DNA from: Pseudomonadota bacterium
GTDB taxonomy: Bacteria > Pseudomonadota > Gammaproteobacteria > Burkholderiales > Thiobacillaceae
Reading direction: 5' to 3'
Length of the DNA: 64,000 nucleotides
Assembly: GCA_021820845.1 (NCBI GenBank)
Contig: JAKADC010000008.1
Span: forward strand, 90,652-154,651
Part shown: in pieces, positions 1 through 10,016 of the stretch
Layout of the letters: each line of letters starts with the position of its first letter
How positions within the stretch are numbered: position 1 is the stretch's first letter
Program-made: the position numbers and the translations under genes
Notes under the pieces: model-generated
Told to the model about the DNA's origin: nothing
What the model saw: the letters and a program-made list of their open reading frames with translations, nothing else
Database searches by the model: none

Positions 1-219
1 TTCCTGGCGCTGGTGAGCGTGAGTCTGGGCGTGCTGAACCTGCTGCCCGTGCCGCTGTTGGACGGGGGGCACCTCATGTATTATGTTGCCGAAGTTTTGA
101 CCGGTCGCCCGGTGTCCGAACGCACCATGGAAATAGGGAGCCGGATCGGCATGGCGCTCCTGCTCCTGCTGATGTCGTTTGCCCTATTCAACGATTTGCA
201 ACGCCTGATTGGCGGATGA
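1..219 (+). CDS. rseP: RseP site-2 protease, C-terminal end (gene begins before the window)
   Basis: The frame is open from base 1 and gives the last 72 residues of an intramembrane zinc metalloprotease. RseP cuts anti-sigma factor RseA in the inner membrane during the envelope stress response. The visible part has the LDGGHL segment that carries the distal zinc-binding aspartate of site-2 proteases, followed by a final hydrophobic segment ([11 protein letters not shown]). The HExxH motif and the PDZ domains lie outside the window. The stop overlaps the bamA start (ATGA), which is the usual order in proteobacteria. Confidence 0.93.
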   Translation, partial: FLALVSVSLGVLNLLPVPLLDGGHLMYYVAEVLTGRPVSERTMEIGSRIGMALLLLLMSFALFNDLQRLIGG

Positions 220-2528
220 TAAGAACCATGACCCTGAACCGTTTGACGCTCGCCCTTGTCGCTGCGCTTGCCGCGCAATCCGTGTTCGCTGCGGAGCCCT
301 TCGTGGTCAAGGACATTCGCGTCGAGGGGATTCAGCGCACCGAGGCGGGCACGGTCTTCAGCTATCTTCCGGTCAAGGTCGGCGACACGATGACCGACGA
401 GAAGACCGCGGCGGCCATCAAGGCGCTCTACGCGACCGGTTTTTTCAAGGACGTGCGTCTGGAGGCCCGTGACGGCGTGCTGATCGTCACCGTCCAGGAG
501 CGCCCGTCGATCGCCAAGATCACGCTGACCGGCATCAAGGAATTTTCCCAGGACGATCTGAAGAAGGGGCTCAAGGAGACCGGGCTCGCCGAAGGCCGCG
601 TGCTCGACCGCTCTCTCCTGGACAAGGCCGAGCAGGAGCTGCAGCGGCAATACTTCAACCGCGGCAAATACGCGGTCCATATCAAATCCACGCTCACGCC
701 TCTGGATCGCAACCGCGTCGCCGTGCAGTTCGACGTGGTGGAGGGCCAGAGCGCGAAAATCCGCCAGATCAACATCGTCGGCAACCACGCGTTCAAGGAA
801 AAGGAACTGCTGAAGGAGTTCACCTCGACCACGCCGGGCTGGTTCACCTGGTACACGAAGAACGATCAATATTCCAAGACGCGCCTCGCCGGCGACATCG
901 AGGCGTTGCGCTCGTTCTACCTCAATCGCGGCTATCTCGAATTCAGCGTCGATTCGACGCAGGTTTCGATTTCCCCCGACAAGCAGGGCATCTACATCAC
1001 CGTCAACGTGACCGAAGGGCCGCAATACAAGGTGTCCGACGTCAAGCTGGCCGGGCAGATGCTGGTGCCGGAAGCCGAGCTGAAGAAGCTCGTCACCATC
1101 AAGCCGGGCGAGGTGTTCGCGCGCGACCGGCTGACCGAGACGACCAAGGCGATCGGCGATCGCCTCGGTAACGACGGCTACGCGTTTGCGAACGTCAACG
1201 CCGTGCCCGACCTCGACAAGGAAAAGCATATGGTCGCCTTCACCCTGTTCGTCGACCCGGGCCGCCGCGTGTACGTGAACCGCGTCAACGTGACGGGCAA
1301 CACGAAGACGCGCGACGAAGTCGTGCGCCGCGAAGTGCGCCAGATGGAAGGGGCCTACTACGACGCTGGGAAAATCAATCTTTCGCGTGACCGCCTCAAT
1401 CGCCTGGGCTACTTCAACGAGGTGAATATCGAGACCCCGGCGGTGCAGGGCACGACCGACCAGGTCGACGTCAACGTGGCCGTGGCCGAGAAGTCCACTG
1501 GCAGCATCATGGTGGGCGCAGGCTTCTCGTCGTCCGAGGGACTCGTGCTCTCCGGATCGGTATCGCAGAACAACGTGTTCGGCACCGGCAACCGGCTGTC
1601 GGCGCAGATCAACTCGGGCAGCGTCAACAAGGTGTATGCGTTGTCGTTCACCAACCCCTACTACACCATCGACGGCGTCAGCCTGGGCTACGACCTCTAC
1701 CGGCGCGACCTCGATGCGACCTCGCTCTCCGGCGTCAGCCCCTACAAGACATCCACCATCGGCGTCGGCGCGCGCCTCGGCCTGCCGATCAACGAGCGCG
1801 ATTTCATCTCGTTCGGCCTCACCTACGAACAGACTTCGGTCACCACCTTTTCGGACAGCCCGTACCAGTACCAGCAGTTCGTCAAAGACTACGGCAACGA
1901 CAACGATACACTGCGCCTCGACACGTCCTGGGCGCGCGACACCCGGAACAGCTACCTGTTCCCGACGAAGGGCCTGCTGCAGCGGGTGGCGGCCGAGGTC
2001 GGCACGCCCGCCGGCAGCCTGCAATACTACAAGCTGACGCTCCAGCATCAGCAGTACTTCCCGCTGGGCCGGAATTTCACCCTCATGCTGAACGGCGAGC
2101 TCGGCTATGGCGACGGGTTGTCCGGCAAGCCGCTTCCGTTCTTCAAGAACTTCTACGCGGGCGGCAGCAGTTCGGTGCGCGGCTTCAAGAACGGCACCCT
2201 GGGACCCAAGGACATCTATGGCAACGCGCTCGGCGGCGACCAGCGCATCGTCGGCAACGCCGAGCTCTTCTTCCCCTTGCCGGGTGTCAAGGACGACCAG
2301 TCGCTGCGCATGTCCGTGTTCGTCGATACCGGCGCGTCGTTCGGTCCCTATGACGTGAACGACCGCTACAAGAGCTTCGCGTTCGGCGACTTGCGCTATT
2401 CCGCCGGCGTCGCCGTGCTGTGGGTTTCACCGCTCGGGCCGCTCAAATTCAGTCTGGCGCAACCGCTGGTCAAGAAGGATGGCGACAAGTCTGAGATGTT
2501 TCAATTCACCCTCGGCCAGGTGTTCTGA
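216..2528 (+). CDS. bamA: BamA, outer membrane protein assembly factor
   Basis: Central component of the BAM complex, which folds and inserts beta-barrel proteins into the outer membrane. The 770-residue product has a signal peptide ending near AQSVFA, five POTRA domains (roughly residues 28-430) and a C-terminal 16-strand barrel. The barrel holds the family VRGF motif ([10 protein letters not shown]) and ends in an aromatic F, as BAM substrates do. The ATG at 216 overlaps the rseP stop; an in-frame ATG at 228 (MTLNRLTL) gives a cleaner signal peptide and may be the true start. BamD is encoded separately at about 16 kb. Confidence 0.96.
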   Translation: MIRTMTLNRLTLALVAALAAQSVFAAEPFVVKDIRVEGIQRTEAGTVFSYLPVKVGDTMTDEKTAAAIKALYATGFFKDVRLEARDGVLIVTVQERPSIAKITLTGIKEFSQDDLKKGLKETGLAEGRVLDRSLLDKAEQELQRQYFNRGKYAVHIKSTLTPLDRNRVAVQFDVVEGQSAKIRQINIVGNHAFKEKELLKEFTSTTPGWFTWYTKNDQYSKTRLAGDIEALRSFYLNRGYLEFSVDSTQVSISPDKQGIYITVNVTEGPQYKVSDVKLAGQMLVPEAELKKLVTIKPGEVFARDRLTETTKAIGDRLGNDGYAFANVNAVPDLDKEKHMVAFTLFVDPGRRVYVNRVNVTGNTKTRDEVVRREVRQMEGAYYDAGKINLSRDRLNRLGYFNEVNIETPAVQGTTDQVDVNVAVAEKSTGSIMVGAGFSSSEGLVLSGSVSQNNVFGTGNRLSAQINSGSVNKVYALSFTNPYYTIDGVSLGYDLYRRDLDATSLSGVSPYKTSTIGVGARLGLPINERDFISFGLTYEQTSVTTFSDSPYQYQQFVKDYGNDNDTLRLDTSWARDTRNSYLFPTKGLLQRVAAEVGTPAGSLQYYKLTLQHQQYFPLGRNFTLMLNGELGYGDGLSGKPLPFFKNFYAGGSSSVRGFKNGTLGPKDIYGNALGGDQRIVGNAELFFPLPGVKDDQSLRMSVFVDTGASFGPYDVNDRYKSFAFGDLRYSAGVAVLWVSPLGPLKFSLAQPLVKKDGDKSEMFQFTLGQVF

Positions 2529-2552
2529 GGATAGCCGTCACTGGAGTATTTC

Positions 2553-3056
2553 ATGATGAAATTCAAGCAGCTCGCTGTTTCCTTGATTCTCGCCTCCGCG
2601 TTTGCGGCCCCGCCTACCCTGGCCGACACCAAGATCGGCTTCGTCAACACCGAGCGCCTGCTTCGCGAGGCGCCCCTGTCGATCGCGGCGCAGAAGAAGC
2701 TCGAGCGCGAATTTTCCGGACGCGACCAGGACCTTCAGAGACTCGCCAAGCAGGCGCGCGATCTGCAGGCGAAACTCGACAAGGACGGCGTCACCATGTC
2801 GGACAGCGACCGCAAGGCCAAGGAACGCGACCTCAACAACCTCAACGTCGAACTCCAGCGCAAGGGACGCGAGTTCCGCGAAGACCTCAACCTGCGCCGC
2901 AATGAGGAATTGAGCCAGATCCAGGAGCGCGCGCGCAAGGCGATCCAGGACATCGCCAAGGCCGAGAAATACGACCTGATCATCGAACAGGCGGTCTACG
3001 TCGATTCCAAGAGCGACATCACCGACCGGGTGATGAAGGCCCTGGGCGGCAAATAA
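2553..3056 (+). CDS. skp: Skp/OmpH periplasmic chaperone
   Basis: Small periplasmic chaperone that holds unfolded outer membrane proteins on their way to BAM. The 167-residue product has a signal peptide (cleavage near TLADTKIG), the IGFVNTERL core strand typical of OmpH/Skp, and a long charged helical stretch (about residues 45-125) that would form the coiled-coil arms. It sits 24 bases after bamA and before lpxD, the conserved order. Two ATGs are adjacent (2553 and 2556); GGAG lies just upstream. Confidence 0.93.
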   Translation: MMKFKQLAVSLILASAFAAPPTLADTKIGFVNTERLLREAPLSIAAQKKLEREFSGRDQDLQRLAKQARDLQAKLDKDGVTMSDSDRKAKERDLNNLNVELQRKGREFREDLNLRRNEELSQIQERARKAIQDIAKAEKYDLIIEQAVYVDSKSDITDRVMKALGGK

Positions 3057-3079
3057 ATCGGCGGCAGGAACATCGCTCG

Positions 3080-4111
3080 ATGGCTTGCACGCTGGCCGAA
3101 CTCGTCGCGCGTTTCGGCGGAGAACTTCTGGGCGACGGCAACGTCCCGATTCGCCAGGTCGCGCCGCTGGATCAGGCGCGCGCGGATGAAATCGGCTTCG
3201 TCTCGCAGTCCCGCTATCTGGCGCAACTGGCGACATCCCGCGCCGGCGCGGTGATCCTGCCGCTGGATGCGCGCGATGCCACTGCCCTGCCGCGCATCCT
3301 CACCCCGAATCCTTATCTGTATTTCGCGCGCGTCTCGGCGCTGCTGAATCCGCCGCCGCGCCCGCCCGCGGGCGTCCACCCGGCGGCGACGGTCGCGACG
3401 GACGCGGAGATCGCCGCCGATGCCAGCATCGGCCCCGGTGCAGTGATCGGCAGCGGGGCGCGCGTCGGAGCACGCACGGTCGTCGGGCCCAACTGCGTCG
3501 TCGGCGAGCACGCACGCATCGGCGCGGATTGCCTGCTGCACGCCAACGTCACGCTGTACCACCGCTGCGAGGTCGGCGATCGCGCCATTCTGCACTCGGG
3601 CTGCGTCATCGGCGCGGACGGGTTCGGCTTCGCGCCCAACGAGGGACGCTGGGAAAAGATCCCGCAGATCGGCCGCGTGCGGATCGGCGACGATGTCGAG
3701 ATCGGCGCCTGCACCACGATCGACCGGGGCGCGCTGGAAGACACGGTGATCGAAGAGGGCGTCAAGCTCGACAACCTGATCCAGGTCGCGCACAACGTGA
3801 CGATCGGCGCGCACACGGCGATCGCCGCCTGCACGGGGATCGCCGGCAGCGCGAAGATCGGGCGCCATTGCACGATCGGCGGCGCGGCGATGATCTTCGG
3901 CCACATCGAGATCGCCGACGGCACCCGCATCTCGACCAACACGCTGATCACCAAATCACTGCCGAAGGCGGGCACCTACACGTCGGCACTGCCATTCTCC
4001 GAGCACGAGGTGTGGCAGAAGAACGCCGTCCACATGCGCAACCTCGACAAGCTCGTCGGCCGCGTCAAGGAACTGGAAAGAAAACTCAAGGAACTGGAAT
4101 CCAAATCATGA
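3080..4111 (+). CDS. lpxD: LpxD, UDP-3-O-acylglucosamine N-acyltransferase
   Basis: Third step of lipid A synthesis: it transfers a 3-hydroxyacyl chain from ACP to the amino group of UDP-3-O-acyl-glucosamine. The 343-residue protein has an N-terminal uridine-binding domain (to about residue 95). A left-handed beta-helix of hexapeptide repeats follows, containing the catalytic histidine region [13 protein letters not shown], and the C-terminal helix is charged ([13 protein letters not shown]). The stop overlaps the fabZ start. Confidence 0.96.
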   Translation: MACTLAELVARFGGELLGDGNVPIRQVAPLDQARADEIGFVSQSRYLAQLATSRAGAVILPLDARDATALPRILTPNPYLYFARVSALLNPPPRPPAGVHPAATVATDAEIAADASIGPGAVIGSGARVGARTVVGPNCVVGEHARIGADCLLHANVTLYHRCEVGDRAILHSGCVIGADGFGFAPNEGRWEKIPQIGRVRIGDDVEIGACTTIDRGALEDTVIEEGVKLDNLIQVAHNVTIGAHTAIAACTGIAGSAKIGRHCTIGGAAMIFGHIEIADGTRISTNTLITKSLPKAGTYTSALPFSEHEVWQKNAVHMRNLDKLVGRVKELERKLKELESKS

Positions 4112-4551
4112 TCATGGACATCGAGCAGGTGATGCAGTACCTGCCGCACCGCTACCCTTTTCTGCTGATCGACAAGGTGATCGAGCTCGAGCTCGGCAAG
4201 TCCATCACGGCGGTCAAGAACGTGACGATCAACGAGCCGTTCTTCGAGGGCCATTTCCCCGGCGCGCCGGTGATGCCGGGCGTGCTGATCCTGGAAGCGA
4301 TGGCGCAGGCTGCGGGCATCCTGTCCTTCAAGACGAGGAACTATTCGCCGGAGCAGATCGGCATCATCTACTTTGCGGGCATCGACGGCGCGCGCTTCAA
4401 GAAGCCGGTCCGGCCCGGCGACCAGCTGGTGCTCAAGGCCGAGATCGTGCGCGAGATGCGCGGCATCTGGAAGTACACCGGGCGCGCGGAAGTCGACGGC
4501 GCGCTGGTGGCCGAAGCCGAGCTGATGGCCACCCTGCGCGACAAGGCCTGA
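4108..4551 (+). CDS. fabZ: FabZ, 3-hydroxyacyl-ACP dehydratase
   Basis: Hot-dog fold dehydratase of fatty acid elongation; it competes with LpxA/LpxD for 3-hydroxyacyl-ACP, so its place in the lpx cluster is functional. The product is 147 residues from ATG 4108, which overlaps the lpxD stop; ATG 4114 is an alternative. The catalytic His lies in [13 protein letters not shown]. The catalytic Glu lies in the helix after [12 protein letters not shown] ([11 protein letters not shown]). Confidence 0.95.
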   Translation: MIMDIEQVMQYLPHRYPFLLIDKVIELELGKSITAVKNVTINEPFFEGHFPGAPVMPGVLILEAMAQAAGILSFKTRNYSPEQIGIIYFAGIDGARFKKPVRPGDQLVLKAEIVREMRGIWKYTGRAEVDGALVAEAELMATLRDKA

Positions 4552-4552
4552 T

Positions 4553-5329
4553 ATGGCGAGGATTCATCCCACCGCGCTCGTCGCGCCGGGCGCGCGGCTT
4601 GCCGACGACGTCGAAATCGGTCCGTATGCGATCGTCGGCGAGCACGTCGAGATCGGCGCCGGCACGCACATCGGCGCGCATGCCGTCATCACCGGCCATA
4701 CGCGGATCGGCGCGCGCAACCAGATTTTCCATTTCGTCTCGCTGGGCGAGGCGCCGCAGGACAAGAAATACGCAGGCGAGCCGACACGACTCGAGATCGG
4801 CGACGACAACGTCGTCCGCGAGTTCTGCACGTTCAATACCGGGACGGTGCAGGATCGCGGCGTCACCACCATCGGCAACCACAACTGGATCATGGCCTAC
4901 GTCCACATCGCGCACGACTGCGTCGTCGGCGATCGCACGGTCTTCGCCAACAACGCCTCGCTGGCCGGACATGCGGAAGTCGGCGACTTCGCGATCCTCG
5001 GCGGCTTCACCGGCGTGCACCAGTTCTGCAAGATCGGCGCGTACGTGATGACCGGCATTTCCAGCGTGGTGTTCAAGGACATTCCGCCCTTCATCATGGC
5101 GTCCGGCCAGCCGGCCGCACCGCACGGCCTCAACAGCGAAGGGCTCAAGCGGCGCGGATTTTCCGCCGAGTCGCTGTCCGCGCTGAAGCGCGCCTACAAG
5201 ATCCTCTATCGTGAGGGCAACACGCTGGCCGAGGCCCAGGCCAAGCTCGCACCCGAGGCGGCGCAGCATCCCGAAGTGCAGCAGTTGCTCGATTTCCTCG
5301 CGCGCGCCGGGCGCGGCATCATCCGGTGA
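4553..5329 (+). CDS. lpxA: LpxA, UDP-N-acetylglucosamine acyltransferase
   Basis: First step of lipid A synthesis, O-acylation of UDP-GlcNAc from 3-hydroxyacyl-ACP in the cytoplasm. The 258-residue trimeric left-handed beta-helix protein shows hexapeptide repeats over about residues 1-190, the catalytic His region [14 protein letters not shown], and a C-terminal helical domain. It starts one base after the fabZ stop, and its TGA is shared with the GTG start of lpxB. Confidence 0.96.
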   Translation: MARIHPTALVAPGARLADDVEIGPYAIVGEHVEIGAGTHIGAHAVITGHTRIGARNQIFHFVSLGEAPQDKKYAGEPTRLEIGDDNVVREFCTFNTGTVQDRGVTTIGNHNWIMAYVHIAHDCVVGDRTVFANNASLAGHAEVGDFAILGGFTGVHQFCKIGAYVMTGISSVVFKDIPPFIMASGQPAAPHGLNSEGLKRRGFSAESLSALKRAYKILYREGNTLAEAQAKLAPEAAQHPEVQQLLDFLARAGRGIIR

Positions 5330-6459
5330 TCGATCTTGGAGTCGTCGCCGGCGAAGCGTCCGGCGATCTCCTCGGCGCGCACTTCGTCGGCGCGCTGAAA
5401 CAGCGGTTTCCCCATCTGCACGCCGCCGGCATCGCCGGCCCCCGCCTGGTCCGTGCCGGCGTGGACGCCGTCTATCCCAGCGAGAAGCTGGCGGTCAACG
5501 GCTACGTCGAAGTGCTTCGCCATCTGCCGGAGCTCTTGTGGATCCGTTCGCGCGTCACCCGCTATTTCCTGCGTGAACGCCCGCGCGCCTTCGTCGGGAT
5601 CGATGCGCCGGACTTCAACTTCACGCTGGAAACGAAGCTCAGGCAGGCCGGCATTCCCACGCTGCATTTCGTCAGTCCCTCGATCTGGGCGTGGCGGCCC
5701 GAACGCATCCATCGCATCGCGCAGGCGGTTTCGCACATGCTGGTGGTGTTTCCGTTCGAGGAGGCGATCTATCGGGAGGCGGGCATACCGGTCACCTACG
5801 TCGGCCACCCGCTGGCCGACATGATTCCGCTGCAATCCGACACGGCGGCGGCGAAGACGGCGCTGGGACTGGCGGCCGGGCCGGTCGTCGCGTTGCTGCC
5901 CGGCAGCCGCGTGAACGAGGTGACGCGTCACGCCCGGCTGATGCTCGACGCCGCCGTGCGCATCCGCCGGCACCACCCCGACGCGCAATTCGTATTGCCC
6001 GCCGCGACCGAAGCTGCGGCGCGCGTGGTGCGCGAGGCCGGGCAGGGGCTGGACCTGTCGCTGCACATTCTCGCAGGGCAGTCGCACGCCGCGCTGGCGG
6101 CCTGCGACGTGGCGCTGGTGGCGTCGGGCACGGCAACGCTCGAAGCCGCACTCTACAAAAAGCCCATGGTGATCACGTATCGCGTGCCGGCGCTGACCGC
6201 GCGTCTGATGCGAAAAAAGGCACTGCTGCCGTGGATCGGCCTGCCGAACATCCTGGCGCGCGAGTTCGTGGTTCCGGAACGGGTGCAGGAAGCCGCCACG
6301 GCGGAGAATCTCGCGAACGACGCGCTCGCCTGGCTGGAGGACGCGCCGCGCCGGGAGGCCGTTGCCGAACGATTCCACGCGATGCACCTGAGCCTGCGGC
6401 AGGACGCCAGCGCGCGCATTGCCGAAACCGTCGCGCCCTATCTCGAGGGGCCACGATGA
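5326..6459 (+). CDS. lpxB: LpxB, lipid A disaccharide synthase
   Basis: GT19-family glycosyltransferase that condenses UDP-2,3-diacylglucosamine with lipid X at the inner membrane. The 377-residue product opens with the family signature [12 protein letters not shown] and carries [22 protein letters not shown] and the sugar-nucleotide binding region [11 protein letters not shown]. The start is GTG at 5326, overlapping the lpxA stop (GTGA), so translation is probably coupled. Confidence 0.95.
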   Translation: MIDLGVVAGEASGDLLGAHFVGALKQRFPHLHAAGIAGPRLVRAGVDAVYPSEKLAVNGYVEVLRHLPELLWIRSRVTRYFLRERPRAFVGIDAPDFNFTLETKLRQAGIPTLHFVSPSIWAWRPERIHRIAQAVSHMLVVFPFEEAIYREAGIPVTYVGHPLADMIPLQSDTAAAKTALGLAAGPVVALLPGSRVNEVTRHARLMLDAAVRIRRHHPDAQFVLPAATEAAARVVREAGQGLDLSLHILAGQSHAALAACDVALVASGTATLEAALYKKPMVITYRVPALTARLMRKKALLPWIGLPNILAREFVVPERVQEAATAENLANDALAWLEDAPRREAVAERFHAMHLSLRQDASARIAETVAPYLEGPR

Positions 6460-7052
6460 CACTGCATTGGGGACCGCCGGGGCTGTGCGGGGTCGACGAG
6501 GCCGGGCGCGGTCCCTTGGCGGGGCCGGTCGTCGCGGCGGCGGTCATGCTCGACCCCGGCCGGCGCATCGACGGCCTGCGCGATTCGAAGAAACTCTCGG
6601 CGGCGGCACGCGAGCGCCTCGACTCGGTCATCCGTGGGCAAGCGGTCGCCTGGTGCGTGGCCGAGGCCTGCGTCGAGGAGATCGACCGCCTCAACATCCT
6701 CCACGCGACGATGCTTGCGATGCGGCGGGCGGTCGAGGGGCTCGCGCGGGCGCCGGACGAGGTGTGGGTGGACGGCAACCGCTGCCCGGACTGGCCGTGG
6801 CGTTCGCAGGCCGTGGTCAAGGGCGACGACAAGGTGGCGGCGATCGCGGCGGCGTCGATTCTCGCCAAGACCGCGCGCGACCGGCTGATGCGCGGCCTGC
6901 ATGACGAATACCCCGTCTACGGGTTCGCGCAGCACATGGGCTACGGCACGGCGGCGCATCTGGCTGCGCTGCAGGCCCACGGGGCGTGCCCGCAGCATCG
7001 GCGGAGCTTCGCGCCGGTTAAACTCGCCCTCGACCAGGGTTCCTTATTCTGA
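6456..7052 (+). CDS. rnhB: Ribonuclease HII
   Basis: Removes ribonucleotides and RNA from DNA-RNA hybrids. The 198-residue product has the RNase HII signature [15 protein letters not shown] with the first catalytic Asp and Glu, the RDSKKL motif, and further acidic active-site positions. Its ATG overlaps the lpxB stop (ATGA). An rnhB gene at the end of the lpx operon is common in proteobacteria. Confidence 0.95.
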   Translation: MTLHWGPPGLCGVDEAGRGPLAGPVVAAAVMLDPGRRIDGLRDSKKLSAAARERLDSVIRGQAVAWCVAEACVEEIDRLNILHATMLAMRRAVEGLARAPDEVWVDGNRCPDWPWRSQAVVKGDDKVAAIAAASILAKTARDRLMRGLHDEYPVYGFAQHMGYGTAAHLAALQAHGACPQHRRSFAPVKLALDQGSLF

Positions 7053-7064
7053 AAGGCAAATCCG

Positions 7065-7523
7065 ATGAACCTGTTTCTGCTCCTGCACGTTTCGAGCGTC
7101 GTCGTCTGGGTGGGCGGCATGTTCTTCGCCTACATGGCGCTGCGCCCCGTGGCCGCCGGCGTGCTCGAGCCGCCGCAACGGCTGACGCTGTGGGCTGGCG
7201 TGTTCGGCAAGTTCTTTCCCTGGGTGTGGGCGTCGGTCGTTCTGATCCTGGTGAGCGGCCTGTACATGCTGATGCTGCTCGGTGGCGGGTCGGCGCCGCA
7301 CTATGCGATGACCATGCTGGCGCTCGGCCTGGTGATGATGCTGATTTTCGCGCACGTATTCTTCGCGCCCTACAGAAAGCTCAAGCGCGCGGTCGGCGCG
7401 CAGGACTGGAAAGCGGGCGGCATGGCGCTCGCGCAGATCCGCAGGCTGATAGGCATCAATCTCGGCCTGGGCCTGCTGACGATCGCGATCGTCTTCGTCG
7501 GACGCGCGCTGCTGCCCGGCTAG
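7065..7523 (+). CDS. CopD-like integral membrane protein
   Basis: A 152-residue protein with four predicted membrane helices, starting 12 bases after rnhB. It has His in the first helix (LLLHVSSVVVWVGGMFF) and in a later helix (IFAHVFFAPYRK), the pattern of the CopD/DUF2269-type family, whose members may bind haem or copper. No copper-resistance genes are nearby, so the name is structural only; the function is unknown. Confidence 0.7.
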   Translation: MNLFLLLHVSSVVVWVGGMFFAYMALRPVAAGVLEPPQRLTLWAGVFGKFFPWVWASVVLILVSGLYMLMLLGGGSAPHYAMTMLALGLVMMLIFAHVFFAPYRKLKRAVGAQDWKAGGMALAQIRRLIGINLGLGLLTIAIVFVGRALLPG

Positions 7524-7541
7524 GCTCGCGTGCGCGACGCG

Positions 7542-7937
7542 TCAGGGCTCGTCCTGCGCCGGCGCGGCCAGCAGCGCTTGTGCAGCCTGGCGGATCGCGT
7601 TGGGCCGCGCCTCGCACTGGAGCTCGGCATGAAAGCGCCCGTCGCGGTAGAGATAGACCGTCGGCAGATGGAAGATGTCGAAGCAGCGCGCCACGCCCGT
7701 CGCCTCGCTCACGTCGACTTCATGAAAGGCGGCGGCCACACCGTCGAGCGCCTCGGGCAGCAGACGCTTCCAGGCGCGGCACGCGCCGCAGTGCGGCGCG
7801 CTGAACAGCACCACTTCGATTCCGGTAGAGGCCGCGAGGCGGGCGTGATAGCTGCCTTCGGCAAGGCGTGAAAATCCGGCCGGGGCCGTCGCGGCGCGAC
7901 TGGTAGAATCGGGATTTTCCTCGCGGCTGGTTCCCAT
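7542..7937 (-). CDS. Thioredoxin-like protein
   Basis: A 131-residue thioredoxin-fold protein with a CGAC redox site (SAPHCGACRAWK) and the cis-proline segment FHLPTVYLYRDGR. There is no signal peptide, so it is probably cytoplasmic. The active-site dipeptide GA is unlike the GP of classical thioredoxin, so its partner may differ. The start shares two bases with the divergent exchanger gene; no later ATG fits, so one of the two starts may need revision. Confidence 0.75.
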   Translation of the reverse strand: MGTSREENPDSTSRAATAPAGFSRLAEGSYHARLAASTGIEVVLFSAPHCGACRAWKRLLPEALDGVAAAFHEVDVSEATGVARCFDIFHLPTVYLYRDGRFHAELQCEARPNAIRQAAQALLAAPAQDEP

Positions 7938-8937
7938 GCTGTTTCTCGAACTCCTCGGCTATCTGTTCCTCATCCTCGTGGCGGCGGAAATCTTTGTCAA
8001 CGCGCTCGAACACCTGGGCGAGAAACTGCACATCTCGGAAGGCGTGACCGGCTCGCTTTTCGCGGCGATCGGAACCGCCATGCCCGAAACGCTGGTGCCG
8101 CTGCTGGCGATCTTCGCCGGCAGCGACAACGACGCCACGAACGAGGAAATCGGCGTCGGGGCCATCCTCGGCGCGCCGCTGATGCTGTCGACCCTGTCGC
8201 TTTCTCTGATGGGCATGGCTGTACTCAAAAGGCGCGGCATCCGCGGCCACCTCTCGCCCGAAAGGACCGGGCTCAAGCGCGATCTGGATTTCTTCCTGAT
8301 GGCGTTCCTGCTCGCGTTCGCCGCGATGTTCGTGCCGCACGGGGAGGGATGGGCGCGCGCCGGGCTCGCTTTCGTCATGGTGCTGATCTACTTCGTCTAC
8401 GTGATGCTGACCCTGCGCGCATCGAGCAAGCTGGTGGAAGAAGGGCACGGCACCGAGGCCGAATCGCCGATGCTGCTTTCGCGCCTGGGATTCCCGCAGA
8501 ACCTGTTCTTCATCGTGGTGCAGTTGGCGCTTGCCCTGGCGCTGCTGGTCGGCGGCGCCAAGGGCTTCATCCACGGCGTGGAACTCGCCGCGCCCGTACT
8601 CGGCGTCTCTGCGCTGCTGCTGTCGCTGATGATCATTCCGATCGCGACCGAATTGCCGGAAAAGGTGAACTCGATCCTGTGGATCCGCAAGCACAAGGAC
8701 ACGCTCGCGTTCGGCAACATCACCGGCGCGATGGTATTCCAGGGCACGCTGCTGCCCGCGATCGGCATTTCGCTCACGCCGTGGGTGCCCCAGAAGGAAG
8801 TGCTGCTCGGCGTGGTGATCACGCTTGTCGCGGCGTTCTGGCTGCGCTGGGCGGCGCTGAGCGGCGGCCTGCGCGTCTGGCACCTGTTCATCAACGGCGC
8901 GCTCTACGCGACCTATCTCGTGGCCGTGCTGGCCTAG
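7936..8937 (+). CDS. Sodium/calcium exchanger family membrane protein
   Basis: A 333-residue integral membrane protein with about ten hydrophobic segments. It shows the two inverted acidic alpha-repeats of the CaCA superfamily: AIGTAMPETLVPLLA near residue 50 and IPIATELPEKVNSI near residue 240. Such proteins exchange cations across the inner membrane. The specific ion cannot be read from sequence. It starts divergently from the thioredoxin-like gene, with start codons sharing two bases. Confidence 0.85.
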   Translation: MLFLELLGYLFLILVAAEIFVNALEHLGEKLHISEGVTGSLFAAIGTAMPETLVPLLAIFAGSDNDATNEEIGVGAILGAPLMLSTLSLSLMGMAVLKRRGIRGHLSPERTGLKRDLDFFLMAFLLAFAAMFVPHGEGWARAGLAFVMVLIYFVYVMLTLRASSKLVEEGHGTEAESPMLLSRLGFPQNLFFIVVQLALALALLVGGAKGFIHGVELAAPVLGVSALLLSLMIIPIATELPEKVNSILWIRKHKDTLAFGNITGAMVFQGTLLPAIGISLTPWVPQKEVLLGVVITLVAAFWLRWAALSGGLRVWHLFINGALYATYLVAVLA

Positions 8938-8971
8938 ACGATAAAACGGCTACGCGTCGTGAGCGCGTGGC

Positions 8972-9871
8972 TCAGTGCGCGAGATGCCGCCGCCGCGCCA
9001 CCCCGCCCACCAGGGCCAGGCCGCTCAGCATCATGGCCCAGGTGCTGGCTTCCGGAATCGCCGTCACCTGCCAGCCGATGTCCTGCATGCCGGCGAAGTC
9101 GAGCTGGGTGAAATTCTTGCGCGTGCCGTTCGCAATGCTCGGCGTCATGGCGGCTTCCTGCCACGCGCCGTCGTAAAGGCCCGTCGTGCCCTCGGCCCAG
9201 TGGGACAAGTCGGCGCTCAATGGGACCGTTCCCGACGCGGCGCCGACGAAATTCGTGCCGACGACGTGGTTGGCGAACGAATCCGACGTGCCGAAACCGA
9301 GCACGTGGCCGAGTTCGTGCACCGCCACCGAGTAGAAATCGTATTGCGAGGGCGCGAGCCCGCCGCTGCGCGTGCCGAAGTACCAGTTGGTGTTGGTGTC
9401 GAAGGTGATCGAGCCGCCCCACGGGGCGACGTCGACCGCGCTGGCGCCTCGAACGACGCCCTGGCCGCGCCGCGTGGCGTCCTCGCAGAAGCCGCCCATG
9501 CCCGAGCAGTTGTAGCCGCCGGGTCCGCCTTCGCCGAGCGTGTTGTCGGTGAAGTTGAAGCCGCCGACGTAGACGCGGATCACGTTGGCCGCGAACGAAT
9601 CGTTGCTGTTGACGACGGTGGCGCCGGACGGATCGGCGGGGTTCAAGAAAACCGTATCGAAGTGGTTCGACCCGGAAGAGGTGATGCCGGTGAGCTGGTC
9701 GGAAAAGCGGTTTTCGAACAGATTGGCGGCGGCGTCCAGCGCGGACCGGCGGCCGGCGTCGTGGAAAAATCCGCTCGCGTCGTGGCTGTAATCGAACTGG
9801 ATGTCGATATTGGCCTCCGCCGGCGCACTTGAGGCGACCAGGAGGGCGGCGGCAAGAACGCGCGTATTCAT
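8972..9871 (-). CDS. PEP-CTERM protein with a metzincin-like HExxH motif
   Basis: A 299-residue exported protein. The start at 9871 is chosen over 9925 because GAAAGGAG precedes it and a signal peptide (cleavage near PAEANIDI) begins there. A zinc-protease motif HELGHVLGFG is at residues 185-194, a candidate third ligand His at 224 (DLSHWAEG), and a possible Met-turn at AAMTPSIA. The C-terminus is a PEP-CTERM sorting signal: AIPEASTWAM, a hydrophobic stretch, then RRR. PEP-CTERM proteins are processed by exosortase and go to the surface; no exosortase gene is in the window. Overall it resembles leishmanolysin/matrixin-type peptidases. The substrate is unknown. Confidence 0.82.
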   Translation of the reverse strand: MNTRVLAAALLVASSAPAEANIDIQFDYSHDASGFFHDAGRRSALDAAANLFENRFSDQLTGITSSGSNHFDTVFLNPADPSGATVVNSNDSFAANVIRVYVGGFNFTDNTLGEGGPGGYNCSGMGGFCEDATRRGQGVVRGASAVDVAPWGGSITFDTNTNWYFGTRSGGLAPSQYDFYSVAVHELGHVLGFGTSDSFANHVVGTNFVGAASGTVPLSADLSHWAEGTTGLYDGAWQEAAMTPSIANGTRKNFTQLDFAGMQDIGWQVTAIPEASTWAMMLSGLALVGGVARRRHLAH

Positions 9872-10016
9872 ACGATGCTCCTTTCGCTGGGCCAGACCGA
9901 TGCCGTGCATGTCGCGCGGCAGCATAACCGGGGCAAGCCTGGCGAGGAATCGGGACGGGACAACGATTCGAGTCGCGGTACTCGTCCTTCACGCCGCGGC
10001 AGCCCCCGCGAGCCGG

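Noticed and set aside
81..2048. 655-codon open frame antisense to bamA
   Set aside because: Lies opposite a clear BamA gene. Long antisense frames are expected in GC-rich DNA with strong third-position bias. The translation is Arg/Val/Asp-rich with no domain.
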